From: Halorubrum kocurii JCM 14978
GTDB taxonomy: Archaea; Halobacteriota; Halobacteria; Halobacteriales; Haloferacaceae
NCBI RefSeq assembly: GCF_000337355.1
Contig: NZ_AOJH01000012.1
Location: 1 to 45,199 of the forward strand
Direction of reading: 5' to 3'
Length of the DNA stretch: 45,199 nucleotides
Position numbers and translations under genes: made by a program. The notes beneath the pieces were generated by a model, which was given only the letters and a program-made list of their open reading frames with translations, was not told the origin of the DNA and ran no database searches. Positions 17,905 through 25,238 of this stretch are shown piece by piece (position 1 is the stretch's first letter; every line of letters begins with the position of its first letter).

Positions 17905-18720
17905 GTGACAACGCTCTCGAATCACGTCCCTGATCCCCGGCTCATTACGGCGTTCGCCGAGCGGCGAGACGGACCGTTACATCGAATCAACCCGTGGACG
18001 AAGGTCGGCGTCGTCGGTGTGCTCGTTCTCGCCGTCACGGTGTTCGACCGCCTCGCGCTCTTGGCCGGTCTGTACGGAACCGTACTAGTGATCTACGGAC
18101 TCGCGGACCTGCCATTTCGGCGGCTCATCGGCTGGTACACGCTCCCGATGCTGTTCATCATCTCGGTCGCCGGACCGCTTGCGTTTCTCGAACCGGGAAC
18201 ACCGATCGGGGGCGCAGTCCCGACGCCCTTCGGCGGTTTCTCGGTTACTTGGGAGGGTCTCACCCTCTTTTTGGAGCTCAGTTGTCGGTCACTCACGGTC
18301 GTCACGTTCGCGCTGACGGCGTCGATGACGACAAAATACACCGATGTCGCGTACATGCTCGGGCGACTGCTCCCGCGACCGATCGACCAGATCGCCCTGC
18401 TCACCTATCGGTTCACGTTCGTTATGCTCGAAACGCTTGAGGACTTGGTGAAAGCCGCGCTCTCCCGCGGAGCGAACTTCTCGGAATTCTGGTCGAATAA
18501 ACGGCTGTACGCCCGGATTCTCGGCATGACGATGCTGTCGGCGATCGAGCAGTCCGAACGACTCGTCAAGTCGATGGAAGCCCGCGGATACGACGGCGAC
18601 CTCACGCTGTACGGTGACGTCCCGCGACCACCCGCTCGTGAGCTCGTCGTTATCGCCGCTTGCTACGCCGGCGTCGTCGCCTACGCGTTAGTCGGCGTCT
18701 ACGAGGTGGTTCCAGTATGA
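17905..18720 (+). CDS. nikQ: ECF transporter T component (NikQ/CbiQ)
   Basis: This 271-residue protein starts at GTG 17905. It has N-terminal LHRINPWTKVGVVGVL, five or so membrane helices, and the cytoplasmic coupling helix with the Ala-Arg-Gly signature (KSMEARGYDGDL), which docks on the ATPases. It overlaps the ATPase gene by ATGA at 18717. It is the energy-coupling scaffold of the Ni/Co importer. Confidence 0.92.
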   Translation: MTTLSNHVPDPRLITAFAERRDGPLHRINPWTKVGVVGVLVLAVTVFDRLALLAGLYGTVLVIYGLADLPFRRLIGWYTLPMLFIISVAGPLAFLEPGTPIGGAVPTPFGGFSVTWEGLTLFLELSCRSLTVVTFALTASMTTKYTDVAYMLGRLLPRPIDQIALLTYRFTFVMLETLEDLVKAALSRGANFSEFWSNKRLYARILGMTMLSAIEQSERLVKSMEARGYDGDLTLYGDVPRPPARELVVIAACYAGVVAYALVGVYEVVPV

Positions 18721-19604
18721 GTACAAATCATTCTGAAGACCGGCGGCCCTTGGTCGACCTACAGTGTGAGGCCCACACGTACCCGGACGGGACGGTTGGT
18801 ATGCACGAGGTCGACTTCTCCGTGTATTCTGACGAAATCGTGGCCCTCATCGGTGGCAACGGCGCCGGAAAGTCGACGCTCCTCGAACATCTGAACGCGA
18901 CCCTCATTCCCGATGATGGCGAGCTCGTCGTCGACGGCACCTCGATTACCGAGGACAACAAGCCACACGCGCGAAAGGAGGTCGGGTTCGTCTTCCAAGA
19001 CGCCGATACGCAACTCGTCGCGCCCACAGTCCTTGACGACGTGATGTTCGGCCTTCAGAACTACGGGGTCCCCGGAGACGAAGCGAGGGAACGCGCTCGT
19101 GAAGCGCTGGCGACTGTCGACGCGAGCCATCTTGAAGACCGAATCCCACACTACCTGAGCGGCGGGGAGAAACGGCTCGCTGGCCTCGCCGGTGTGCTCG
19201 TCCTCGAACCAAGTGTGGTCGTGCTCGACGAACCGCTCGCGGGGCTCGATCCCGATCGGTCCCAGCTGGTCGCGGAGCGGATCGAGCAAATTCACGAGGA
19301 CGGTATCAGTGTCGTCCTGTCGACGCACGACCTCGAATTCGCCGCCGAAGTCGCGGACCGCGTCTGCGTGATGGCCGAGGGCAACATCATCGGAGGCGGA
19401 ACACCCCGAGAGGTGTTCTACGACGACGCCCTGTTGGCGGACGCGAACCTTCACCCACCGAGCGCGGTTCGTGTGGCTCGTGACGCGGAGCTGGGGGCGA
19501 CGGCACAGCCCGTGACCGAATCGGACCTCGTGTCGCTCCTGACGGAGGCAGGAAATTCCAGCACCACACCGACACCCTCCGCAGATGGACACAGACATGA
19601 CTGA
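18717..19604 (+). CDS. nikO: ECF transporter ATPase (NikO/CbiO)
   Basis: This 295-residue protein runs from ATG 18717. It has Walker A GGNGAGKST (46-54), Q-loop VFQDADTQLVAPTVLDDV (the ECF-type QDADxQL), signature LSGGEKRLAGLAG, Walker B VVVLDEPLAGLD and His switch STHD. The LSGGEKR and QDxxxQ features are those of CbiO/EcfA. A 50-residue acidic tail ends in a His-containing GHRHD. It is the last gene of the NikMNQO operon. Confidence 0.93.
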   Translation: MSTNHSEDRRPLVDLQCEAHTYPDGTVGMHEVDFSVYSDEIVALIGGNGAGKSTLLEHLNATLIPDDGELVVDGTSITEDNKPHARKEVGFVFQDADTQLVAPTVLDDVMFGLQNYGVPGDEARERAREALATVDASHLEDRIPHYLSGGEKRLAGLAGVLVLEPSVVVLDEPLAGLDPDRSQLVAERIEQIHEDGISVVLSTHDLEFAAEVADRVCVMAEGNIIGGGTPREVFYDDALLADANLHPPSAVRVARDAELGATAQPVTESDLVSLLTEAGNSSTTPTPSADGHRHD

Positions 19605-19696
19605 CCGCCTTCTTCGGCCTCTCTCACGACTTCTTGATGGGACTCAATCGGGTGGTCGAAGCCTGCGTGAGCGGTCTCCCACGACTCGGGAGTATT

Positions 19697-19718
19697 GTGA
19701 TATTCGAAGATAGATCAC
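19697..19718. promoter_or_regulatory. Inverted repeat before NikR copy 3
   Basis: GTGAT and ATCAC are separated by 12 bp, about 22 bp before the ATG at 19741. Arm length and place fit a ribbon-helix-helix operator, but the arms are short. Confidence 0.35.
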
Positions 19719-19740
19719 CGATAAAATAGAGAACAAAATC

Positions 19741-20130
19741 ATGCGCACGAGCTTCAACATTCCCGATGACCTCCTTTCCGAGTTCGATGAAACGTGGCAA
19801 GCAGAAGGGCTAAATTCGCGTTCGCGTGGCGCCCGCGAAGCGATGCAAGAGTACATTGAGGCACACACCAGATTAGAAGATATCGAAGGCGACGTCGTCG
19901 TCGTCATGGCCTTCGATTACGAACACGAAGCGGTTATTGAAGACATCCACGACGTACAACACCAGTTTCAGGACGTCATCACGACCACGAATCATATCCA
20001 TGAAGGAGAGTGGTGTCTCGAGACGCTCTTTTGTAACGGGCCAGCCTCGCGCGTCCGGACTCTCACCTATCGCTTGCGCGATTTCGATACGGTGAGTCGT
20101 GTTAAACTGATGCTCCTTGCCGAGCACTGA
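19741..20130 (+). CDS. NikR-like regulator, copy 3, short form
   Basis: This 129-residue protein begins MRTSFNIPDDLLSEFD; the DNA-contact strand RTSFNI differs from the SVVSVSM of copies 1 and 4, so it should read another operator. The metal domain keeps His74, His85 and His87, but the last ligand, Cys92, is five residues after His87 instead of six. The dimer segment (VVVVMAFDYEHEAVIEDI) is retained. It follows the ECF operon on the same strand and is tail-to-tail with copy 4 (7 bp apart). Confidence 0.82.
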   Translation: MRTSFNIPDDLLSEFDETWQAEGLNSRSRGAREAMQEYIEAHTRLEDIEGDVVVVMAFDYEHEAVIEDIHDVQHQFQDVITTTNHIHEGEWCLETLFCNGPASRVRTLTYRLRDFDTVSRVKLMLLAEH

Positions 20131-20137
20131 GCGGTGT

Positions 20138-20569
20138 TCAATACTTGATGCGCTGATCGATGTGAGCATCGCCCAGTGAGGCGATCAAGTAATCCACCGC
20201 TTGGACATTCGGCACTGCTCGAACGCTGTTGACGAATCCACATAGTGCTTCTGTGGTCCCCTCTAAAACGTACAACTCCATACAGTACTGGTCTTGGACG
20301 TGTGTGTGGGTAGTTGCGGAGACGATAGCATCGTACTCGTGGCGTACTCTCGTGAGACGCTCCTGGACGGCAGGTTGACAGTACTCGAAGACGACCGTTA
20401 CCGTACACATCTGCTTTTGTCCCTCGATGTGTTGCTCTTGAAACTCTTCGAATAACGTGCGTGTGCCTTCGCGAACGACTTCGCTTCGGCCACTGTACCC
20501 GTGTTCTTCGACGAACTCGTCGATGCGTTCCAGCAACGCCTCGGGCATCGAGATGCTAACGACGCTCAT
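20138..20569 (-). CDS. NikR-type nickel-responsive regulator, copy 4
   Basis: This 143-residue protein is close to copy 1 (VVSISMPEALLERIDEF, HGYSGRSEVVREGTR). It has canonical ligands His77, His88, His90 and Cys96 (VRHEYDAIVSATTHTH, QYCMELYVLEG). Two additional cysteines in the core (55 and 64) and one at about 109 are unusual. It is divergently transcribed from the COG0523 operon across a 97-bp region holding a palindrome, so it probably controls that operon and itself. Confidence 0.88.
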   Translation of the reverse strand: MSVVSISMPEALLERIDEFVEEHGYSGRSEVVREGTRTLFEEFQEQHIEGQKQMCTVTVVFEYCQPAVQERLTRVRHEYDAIVSATTHTHVQDQYCMELYVLEGTTEALCGFVNSVRAVPNVQAVDYLIASLGDAHIDQRIKY

Positions 20570-20666
20570 GTATTAAAGTTTTATTCAGTATTATTAGTTT
20601 CTGTTATGATGATAGGGCATAACCATAATAATTAGTATTTTAGTGTAGTAGATTCATAACCAGAGT
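20570..20666. promoter_or_regulatory. Divergent promoter with NikR-like palindrome
   Basis: This AT-rich region lies between NikR copy 4 (minus) and the COG0523 operon (plus). GTTATG at 20603-20608 and CATAAC at 20618-20623 form a perfect 6-bp inverted repeat with a 9-bp spacer. The GTTATG half-site resembles the GTATGA half-site of the known E. coli NikR operator, though the spacing is shorter. Confidence 0.55.
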
Positions 20667-21884
20667 ATGCCGTCCAACGACGACCCGATCCCGGTAACGA
20701 TTCTCAGCGGAAGCCTCGGAGCTGGCAAGACGACGACGCTCAACCACATTCTTAGTAGCGAACAGGAACTCAACGCCGCCGTTTTAGTAAACGATATGGG
20801 CGAAGTGAACGTCGACGCCGACCTCGTCGAACGCGAGTCGGATCTCACCCAGAACGACGACGAAATCATCGAGATGTCGAACGGGTGTATCTGCTGTCGG
20901 CTTCGCGGGGACATGCTTGACGAGGTAGGCCGATTAGCTGAAGAGCGAGACTTCGAGTACCTCCTCGTGGAGTCGTCTGGGATCAGCGAACCGATTCCGG
21001 TCGCACAGACGTTTGCTCGCGGGTTCGAAGACGCGGATTTCGACCCCACGGGGGTCTACGAACTCGATACAATGGTCAGCGTCGTTGACGCGCACAGCTT
21101 CTGGAAGGGGTTTGATTCCGGTCAGGCCCTCACGGATGAATCCATCGATCCACAAGGGAACCGCGTCCCCGAGGAGGCGCTGATGGATCAGATCGAGTTC
21201 TGCGACGTCCTCTTGTTGAACAAGTGCGATCTCGTCCCCGATGATGAACTTGAAGAGATGGAGGCAGTGTTACGGGCACTCCAACCGCGAGCAAATATTG
21301 TCCGAACCGAACACGGAGCAATAGACCCCAGAGAGATCCTGAATACGGGTCGGTTCGATTTCGATCGCGCAAGTCAGTCCGCCGGATGGAAGCGTGAACT
21401 CCAGCACGGCCATCACCACGAGTCGGCCGCCGACGAACACGGGGTCACTTCGTTTGTCTTCGAATCCCGCCGACCGTTCCACCCCGAGCGGATCGCTCGC
21501 TTCTTCGCCGACCTCCCCGACGGTATCGTTCGCGCGAAGGGCTTCTTCTGGTCCGCCGGTCGCGAAGACATCGCGATGGGTCTCGACAAAGCGGGCCAGT
21601 CGGTTCGGGCCGGTCCGAAAGGGACGTGGATCGCCACGCTCCCAAAGGCCCAACAGGAGCGCTACTTCGCCGCTCGTCCCGGCATCAAAGAAGACTGGGA
21701 CGACCAGTGGGGAGACCGGGGATCAGAGCTCGTATTCATTGGCCGCGAATTCGATCAGGAGACACTGATCGAGCGACTGGAAGGCTGTGTCCTCTCGGAC
21801 GCAGAGATGGAGGAGGACTGGAACGAGTATCCGGACCCGTTCACCGCCGACGAACAGCGCGAACTCGCACTGGCTGACGACTGA
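20667..21884 (+). CDS. COG0523 (CobW/ZNG1-like) metallochaperone GTPase, copy 1
   Basis: This 405-residue protein has Walker A GSLGAGKTT (15-23), the family metal motif CICC (74-77), DMGEVNVDAD switch region, VESSGISEP (Walker B-like), base motif NKCD, and the CobW C-terminal domain (SRRPFHPERIARFF, GFFWSAGRE). A short His cluster GHHHES lies in the linker. COG0523 GTPases move Zn, Co, Ni or Fe to client proteins; CobW acts in cobalamin synthesis. It is the first gene of a five-gene operon and overlaps copy 2 by 1 bp. Confidence 0.93.
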   Translation: MPSNDDPIPVTILSGSLGAGKTTTLNHILSSEQELNAAVLVNDMGEVNVDADLVERESDLTQNDDEIIEMSNGCICCRLRGDMLDEVGRLAEERDFEYLLVESSGISEPIPVAQTFARGFEDADFDPTGVYELDTMVSVVDAHSFWKGFDSGQALTDESIDPQGNRVPEEALMDQIEFCDVLLLNKCDLVPDDELEEMEAVLRALQPRANIVRTEHGAIDPREILNTGRFDFDRASQSAGWKRELQHGHHHESAADEHGVTSFVFESRRPFHPERIARFFADLPDGIVRAKGFFWSAGREDIAMGLDKAGQSVRAGPKGTWIATLPKAQQERYFAARPGIKEDWDDQWGDRGSELVFIGREFDQETLIERLEGCVLSDAEMEEDWNEYPDPFTADEQRELALADD

Positions 21885-23209
21885 TGGCCGTCGACGAGCA
21901 ACCCCCGGTCACGATCCTGAGTGGCGGTCTCGGCGCCGGAAAGACGACCCTGCTCAACCACCTCCTCACGGTTGGCGGCGAGGAGTACGATATCGCCGTT
22001 CTCGTCAACGACGTCGGCGAAGTAAACGTCGACGCCAACCTCATCGAGAACGGCTCTGAGCTCTCGCTGGAAAACGGCGGCGTCACGGAACTGTCGAACG
22101 GCTGTATCTGTTGCGGCCTCCAGAACGAACTGGACCAGGAGTTGCTGCGTCTGGCCTTCGACGAGGAGTTCGATTATCTAGTCATCGAAGCCTCGGGGAT
22201 CAGCGATCCGGTCCCCATCGCCCAGCGGTTCGTCTCGCCCGCACGTGCGTCGACGCTGTACGATCTCGATACGACCGTCACAGTGGTCGACGCCGCACAG
22301 TTCTATCAGGCGTTCGTCGACGGTCGTCCGATCAAGTCGACGGATGACGGCTCTCGACCGCTTTCGGACCTCCTCGCCGAGCAGGTCGAGTTTTGCGACG
22401 TACTCGTCCTCAACAAGTGTGACCTCGTCACGGAAGACGAACGCGAGGCGGTCGAACGCGTGCTCGAAACGCTCCACCCCGAAATCGACATCACCCGCAC
22501 GACCGAGAGCGCCGTCGAACCCGACGACGTTCTCGGAACTGGACGATTCGACAGAGAACAAGCGAAAGGGTCTGCCCGGTGGAAGCAGGTGCTCTCGAAC
22601 GACCACGGAGGGGCCGGAGAGCCGGAATCAGCAGAGATGGACCACGGTGACGGTCACAGCGGGGGTTCCGAGCGTGACACCGGTCACGACGGTACCCACG
22701 ATGGTCCGGGTGACGACCACGATCACCGTCACCCGCCGGAGGAGTTCGGCGTCGACTCGTTCGTGTACGAGCGCCACCGACCGTTTCATCCGGAACGGTT
22801 CAGTGAGTGGCTCCGCTCGTTCCCCGAGTCCGTCGTCCGGGCGAAAGGACACCTGTGGGTCGCTGGACGCGAGCGATACGCGCTGGACTTGAGCCAAGCG
22901 GGTACGCAGACGCACGTCGAAGTCAACGGCCGATGGGCGGTCACGGTCCCCGAGTCCCAGCGTGAATCCTATCGAGAGTCACGACCGGATCTCCACTGGG
23001 ACGAACAGTGGGGAGACCGTGAGATAAAACTCGTCTTCATCGGCGCTGGAAAGGACGACTCGGCCATCGCTGCCGCCCTCGACGACTGTCTCCTCTCAGA
23101 ATCGGAGATGGCGGGGAACTGGAACGAACTCGAGAATCCATTTCCAGGGACGATGGACCGGTCTCAGCCACCGATGGAACAGCGTCTCGTGGTCGGTGAG
23201 GGACAGTGA
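21884..23209 (+). CDS. COG0523 (CobW/ZNG1-like) metallochaperone GTPase, copy 2, His-rich linker
   Basis: This 441-residue protein has Walker A GGLGAGKTT (14-22), CICC (74-77), EASGISDPVP, NKCD, and the CobW C-domain (RHRPFHPERFSEWL, GHLWVAGRE). The linker between the GTPase and C-domain is long and His/Asp-rich (MDHGDGHSGG, GHDGTHDG, DDHDHRHPP), a typical metal-storage or transfer insertion. It differs from copies 1 and 3, which are more like each other. GTGA couples it to the MoaB-like gene. Confidence 0.93.
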   Translation: MAVDEQPPVTILSGGLGAGKTTLLNHLLTVGGEEYDIAVLVNDVGEVNVDANLIENGSELSLENGGVTELSNGCICCGLQNELDQELLRLAFDEEFDYLVIEASGISDPVPIAQRFVSPARASTLYDLDTTVTVVDAAQFYQAFVDGRPIKSTDDGSRPLSDLLAEQVEFCDVLVLNKCDLVTEDEREAVERVLETLHPEIDITRTTESAVEPDDVLGTGRFDREQAKGSARWKQVLSNDHGGAGEPESAEMDHGDGHSGGSERDTGHDGTHDGPGDDHDHRHPPEEFGVDSFVYERHRPFHPERFSEWLRSFPESVVRAKGHLWVAGRERYALDLSQAGTQTHVEVNGRWAVTVPESQRESYRESRPDLHWDEQWGDREIKLVFIGAGKDDSAIAAALDDCLLSESEMAGNWNELENPFPGTMDRSQPPMEQRLVVGEGQ

Positions 23210-23778
23210 CCGGGAATCACTCAGAGCTCCCGTCGGCGGCGGACCGGCGGACGACGGACGAAGACGGTCACGACTGCGTCGATCCCCTCGGTGTCGCAAT
23301 CGTGACCATCTCGTCGTCCCGAGGAACCGCCACGGAAGCAGACCCGACTGATCCCGGCGGTGACGCCGTCGCAAACACTCTCGTCGACGCAGGTCACGTC
23401 GTCACGTCACGCCGGACGGTTCCGGACGACTACGTCCGGATCAAGACCACCGTGAGCGAGTGTCTGGATCGGTCGGACGTTGACCTCGTCGTGACTACCG
23501 GCGGGACGGGAGTCACTGTCGATGACGTCAGTCCGGACGCGGTGAGCGAACTCTTCGACCGCAAGCTACCAGGCTTCGGCGAGGCGTTCAGGCGGCTCTC
23601 GTGGGAGGAGGTCGGAACCCGAGTCGTCGCGACCCGCGCGACGGCGGGTATCGCCCGTGAGGTCCCGGTATTCGTGCTGCCCGGAAGCGTGAACGCCGCT
23701 GAACTCGCTACGGCCGAAATTATCGCGGAGGAAGCCCCGCATCTCGCCGGACTCGCGACGCGACACAGGGTGGAGTAG
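23206..23778 (+). CDS. MoaB/MogA-like molybdopterin-binding domain protein
   Basis: This 190-residue protein starts at GTG 23206. It has an acidic N-terminal extension, then the MoCF-biosynthesis fold: GVAIVTISSSRG, GGDAVANTLVDAGH, the TTGGTG loop (97-102), DDVSPDAV, and KLPGFGEAFR. MogA/MoaB adenylylates molybdopterin before molybdate insertion. Here it sits between two COG0523 GTPases and a SufU-like protein, so its substrate may not be molybdopterin. An alternative is a CinA-like activity, but the CinA partner domain is absent. It abuts the next gene with no gap. Confidence 0.85.
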   Translation: MTGNHSELPSAADRRTTDEDGHDCVDPLGVAIVTISSSRGTATEADPTDPGGDAVANTLVDAGHVVTSRRTVPDDYVRIKTTVSECLDRSDVDLVVTTGGTGVTVDDVSPDAVSELFDRKLPGFGEAFRRLSWEEVGTRVVATRATAGIAREVPVFVLPGSVNAAELATAEIIAEEAPHLAGLATRHRVE

Positions 23779-24168
23779 ATGCAGGGTTCCAAAATGTATC
23801 AGGAGGTAATCCTGGATCACTACCGCAATCCTCGAAGGTGGGGGCGCCTCTCGCCAGCTACCGTCTCTCACACTGGCGAGAACGCTTCCTGTGGCGACGA
23901 ACTCACCTTCGACCTCAGACTCGCCGAGGACGGTGAAACGATCGAAGAGGTCACGTTTACTGGAGAGGGCTGTGCGATCAGCATCGCGAGCGCGAGCCTG
24001 CTCGCCGAAGAGCTCCCGGGAATGACGCTCTCGGAGGTTCATGACCTCGACCGTGAGGACGCCCTCGATCTCTTGGGGGTCGAGCTGACGCCAATACGCA
24101 TCCCGTGTGCTGTACTCGCGGAGAAGGTGGTTCAGGACGGCGTCGAGAACTATGAGGAGGGCACCTAA
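23779..24168 (+). CDS. SufU/IscU-like scaffold or zinc-dependent sulfurtransferase
   Basis: This 129-residue protein has all four zinc/cluster ligands of SufU: Cys38 and Asp40 (ENASCGDEL), Cys65 (GEGCAISIASAS) and Cys110 (IRIPCAVLAEK). The N-terminus MYQEVILDHYRNPRRWG is the family signature. SufU proteins accept sulfur from SufS or carry nascent Fe-S clusters. No cysteine desulfurase lies in the window. Placement among metallochaperone GTPases and a corrinoid methyltransferase suggests a dedicated metal or sulfur transfer role, which is inference. Confidence 0.9.
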   Translation: MQGSKMYQEVILDHYRNPRRWGRLSPATVSHTGENASCGDELTFDLRLAEDGETIEEVTFTGEGCAISIASASLLAEELPGMTLSEVHDLDREDALDLLGVELTPIRIPCAVLAEKVVQDGVENYEEGT

Positions 24169-24171
24169 CCG

Positions 24172-24837
24172 ATGACACTCTACGGAATCGGGCTGGGGCC
24201 GGGAGCAGCCGACCTGCTCACGGTTCGCGGCAAGCGACGGCTCGAATCGCTCGACGTCGTCTACTCACCAGGACGACTGTCACGGCGCGTCGCAGCCGAG
24301 TACGTTTCCGAATCGAAACTGAGTGACCTCGAGTTCCCAATGACGACTGATTCCGAAGAACTCCAGGCGGCGTGGGAGACGGCGGCCGCGGAGGTCGCGC
24401 CGAAAGCGCGAGAGGCCGACGCGGCGTTCGTTACGCTCGGCGATCCCTGTATCTACTCGACGTTCGGACACCTGCGTCGGACGCTTCGCGAGCAGCATCC
24501 CAACATCGACATCGAAGTCGTTCCCGGTGTCAGCAGTGTGACGGCGTTCGCTTCGGTCCTCGGGGTCGACATCGACGCCGGAGCAGAACTGACGCTCCGC
24601 GAGGCGACCGATGGAGAAGCACCGATCGGCCCAAATCGGCTGACCCTGTTCAAAGTAACCGACGCACCGACGACCTACGACAAGATGACCGAAGCGGGCT
24701 ATGAGGTGACGTTCGGACGGCGACTCTTCATGGATACCGAAGAGGCCCTCGTTACGAACAATCCCGGAGAGGTAACTGATCGAGACTACTACACACTCGC
24801 GTACGCAGAGAAACGGGAGGCAACCGTGTCTTCGTGA
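24172..24837 (+). CDS. cbiL: Cobalt-factor II / precorrin-2 C20-methyltransferase
   Basis: This 221-residue protein of the tetrapyrrole methylase family has the SAM-binding YGIGLGPGAADLLT (4-17), GDPCIYSTF (90-98) and VVPGVSSVTAFASVLG (117-132). The YxIGxGPGxxxLLT start and GDPxxYSTF point to CbiL/CobI. It adds a methyl group at C20 of cobalt-factor II in the anaerobic cobalamin pathway. No other corrin-ring gene is in the window, so it is either an orphan copy or a specialised paralogue in this metal operon. It starts 3 bp after the SufU-like gene. Confidence 0.85.
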   Translation: MTLYGIGLGPGAADLLTVRGKRRLESLDVVYSPGRLSRRVAAEYVSESKLSDLEFPMTTDSEELQAAWETAAAEVAPKAREADAAFVTLGDPCIYSTFGHLRRTLREQHPNIDIEVVPGVSSVTAFASVLGVDIDAGAELTLREATDGEAPIGPNRLTLFKVTDAPTTYDKMTEAGYEVTFGRRLFMDTEEALVTNNPGEVTDRDYYTLAYAEKREATVSS

Positions 24838-24884
24838 AGGGCGGACGCTGTCGGTCGTCCGGGTAGGACCAACGTGAACTAGCC

Positions 24885-25019
24885 TCAGGCGATGACGCCG
24901 AGGGTTTCTAGTTCTTCCGTGGAGTATTCCGCGCGGAGTTCTTCTGTCGAGTGTTCGCTGAGGATTTCCGTACGCTCTTCATCACTCATCTCGGCTAGGT
25001 CGCTGAAGCAGTGACACAT
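24885..25019 (-). CDS. Small acidic CHC-motif protein
   Basis: A 44-residue frame begins MCHCFSDLAEMSDEER and continues with TEILSEHSTEEL and AEYSTEELETLGVIA. The N-terminal Cys-His-Cys, the repeated STEEL helices and sensible halophile composition indicate a real small gene. It lies in the gap between the CbiL and ZnuA operons, convergent with the former. CHC could bind a metal ion, but function is unknown. Confidence 0.6.
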   Translation of the reverse strand: MCHCFSDLAEMSDEERTEILSEHSTEELRAEYSTEELETLGVIA

Positions 25020-25127
25020 TACATCCATTCATTCGGGCTACGAGTAGGAAAAACCTGTTAGCACCATTCTCAGGGTTGTGTAATACGGATTCCGAGGTAG
25101 CAATCATTAGTAATTCTACGACTCGCA

Positions 25128-25153
25128 TTAGTTACCACGACACCGGTTACTAA
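25128..25153. promoter_or_regulatory. Candidate zinc-responsive operator region before znuA
   Basis: TTAGTTACC and GGTTACTAA form an inverted repeat (one mismatch, 8-bp spacer) about 85 bp before the znuA ATG. More TTAGT/ACTAA half-sites follow at about 25110, 25167 and 25191. Multiple half-sites suggest cooperative binding of a regulator not identified here. Confidence 0.5.
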
Positions 25154-25238
25154 ACTCAGATTTCAGTTAGTGTTTCTTATTAACTCAGATAACTAAAATC
25201 ACAGTCTTTATTATCTGGTTTGTTGTTATTATCAATAG

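Noticed and set aside
18759-19598. Minus-strand open frame of 279 codons opposite the ECF ATPase gene
   Set aside because: It is exactly antisense to an ATPase with all motifs; the Arg/Val-rich translation is a codon-bias shadow.
22628-22740. Short tandem His/Asp/Gly codon repeats that looked like a DNA repeat array
   Set aside because: They encode the His-rich linker of COG0523 copy 2 and are explained by the protein.
23206-24837. The MoaB-like and CbiL genes as parts of ordinary molybdenum-cofactor and cobalamin operons
   Set aside because: No other moa/moe or cbi/cob ring-synthesis gene is present in the window, and both are tightly coupled to COG0523 genes, so a standard pathway operon is not supported here.
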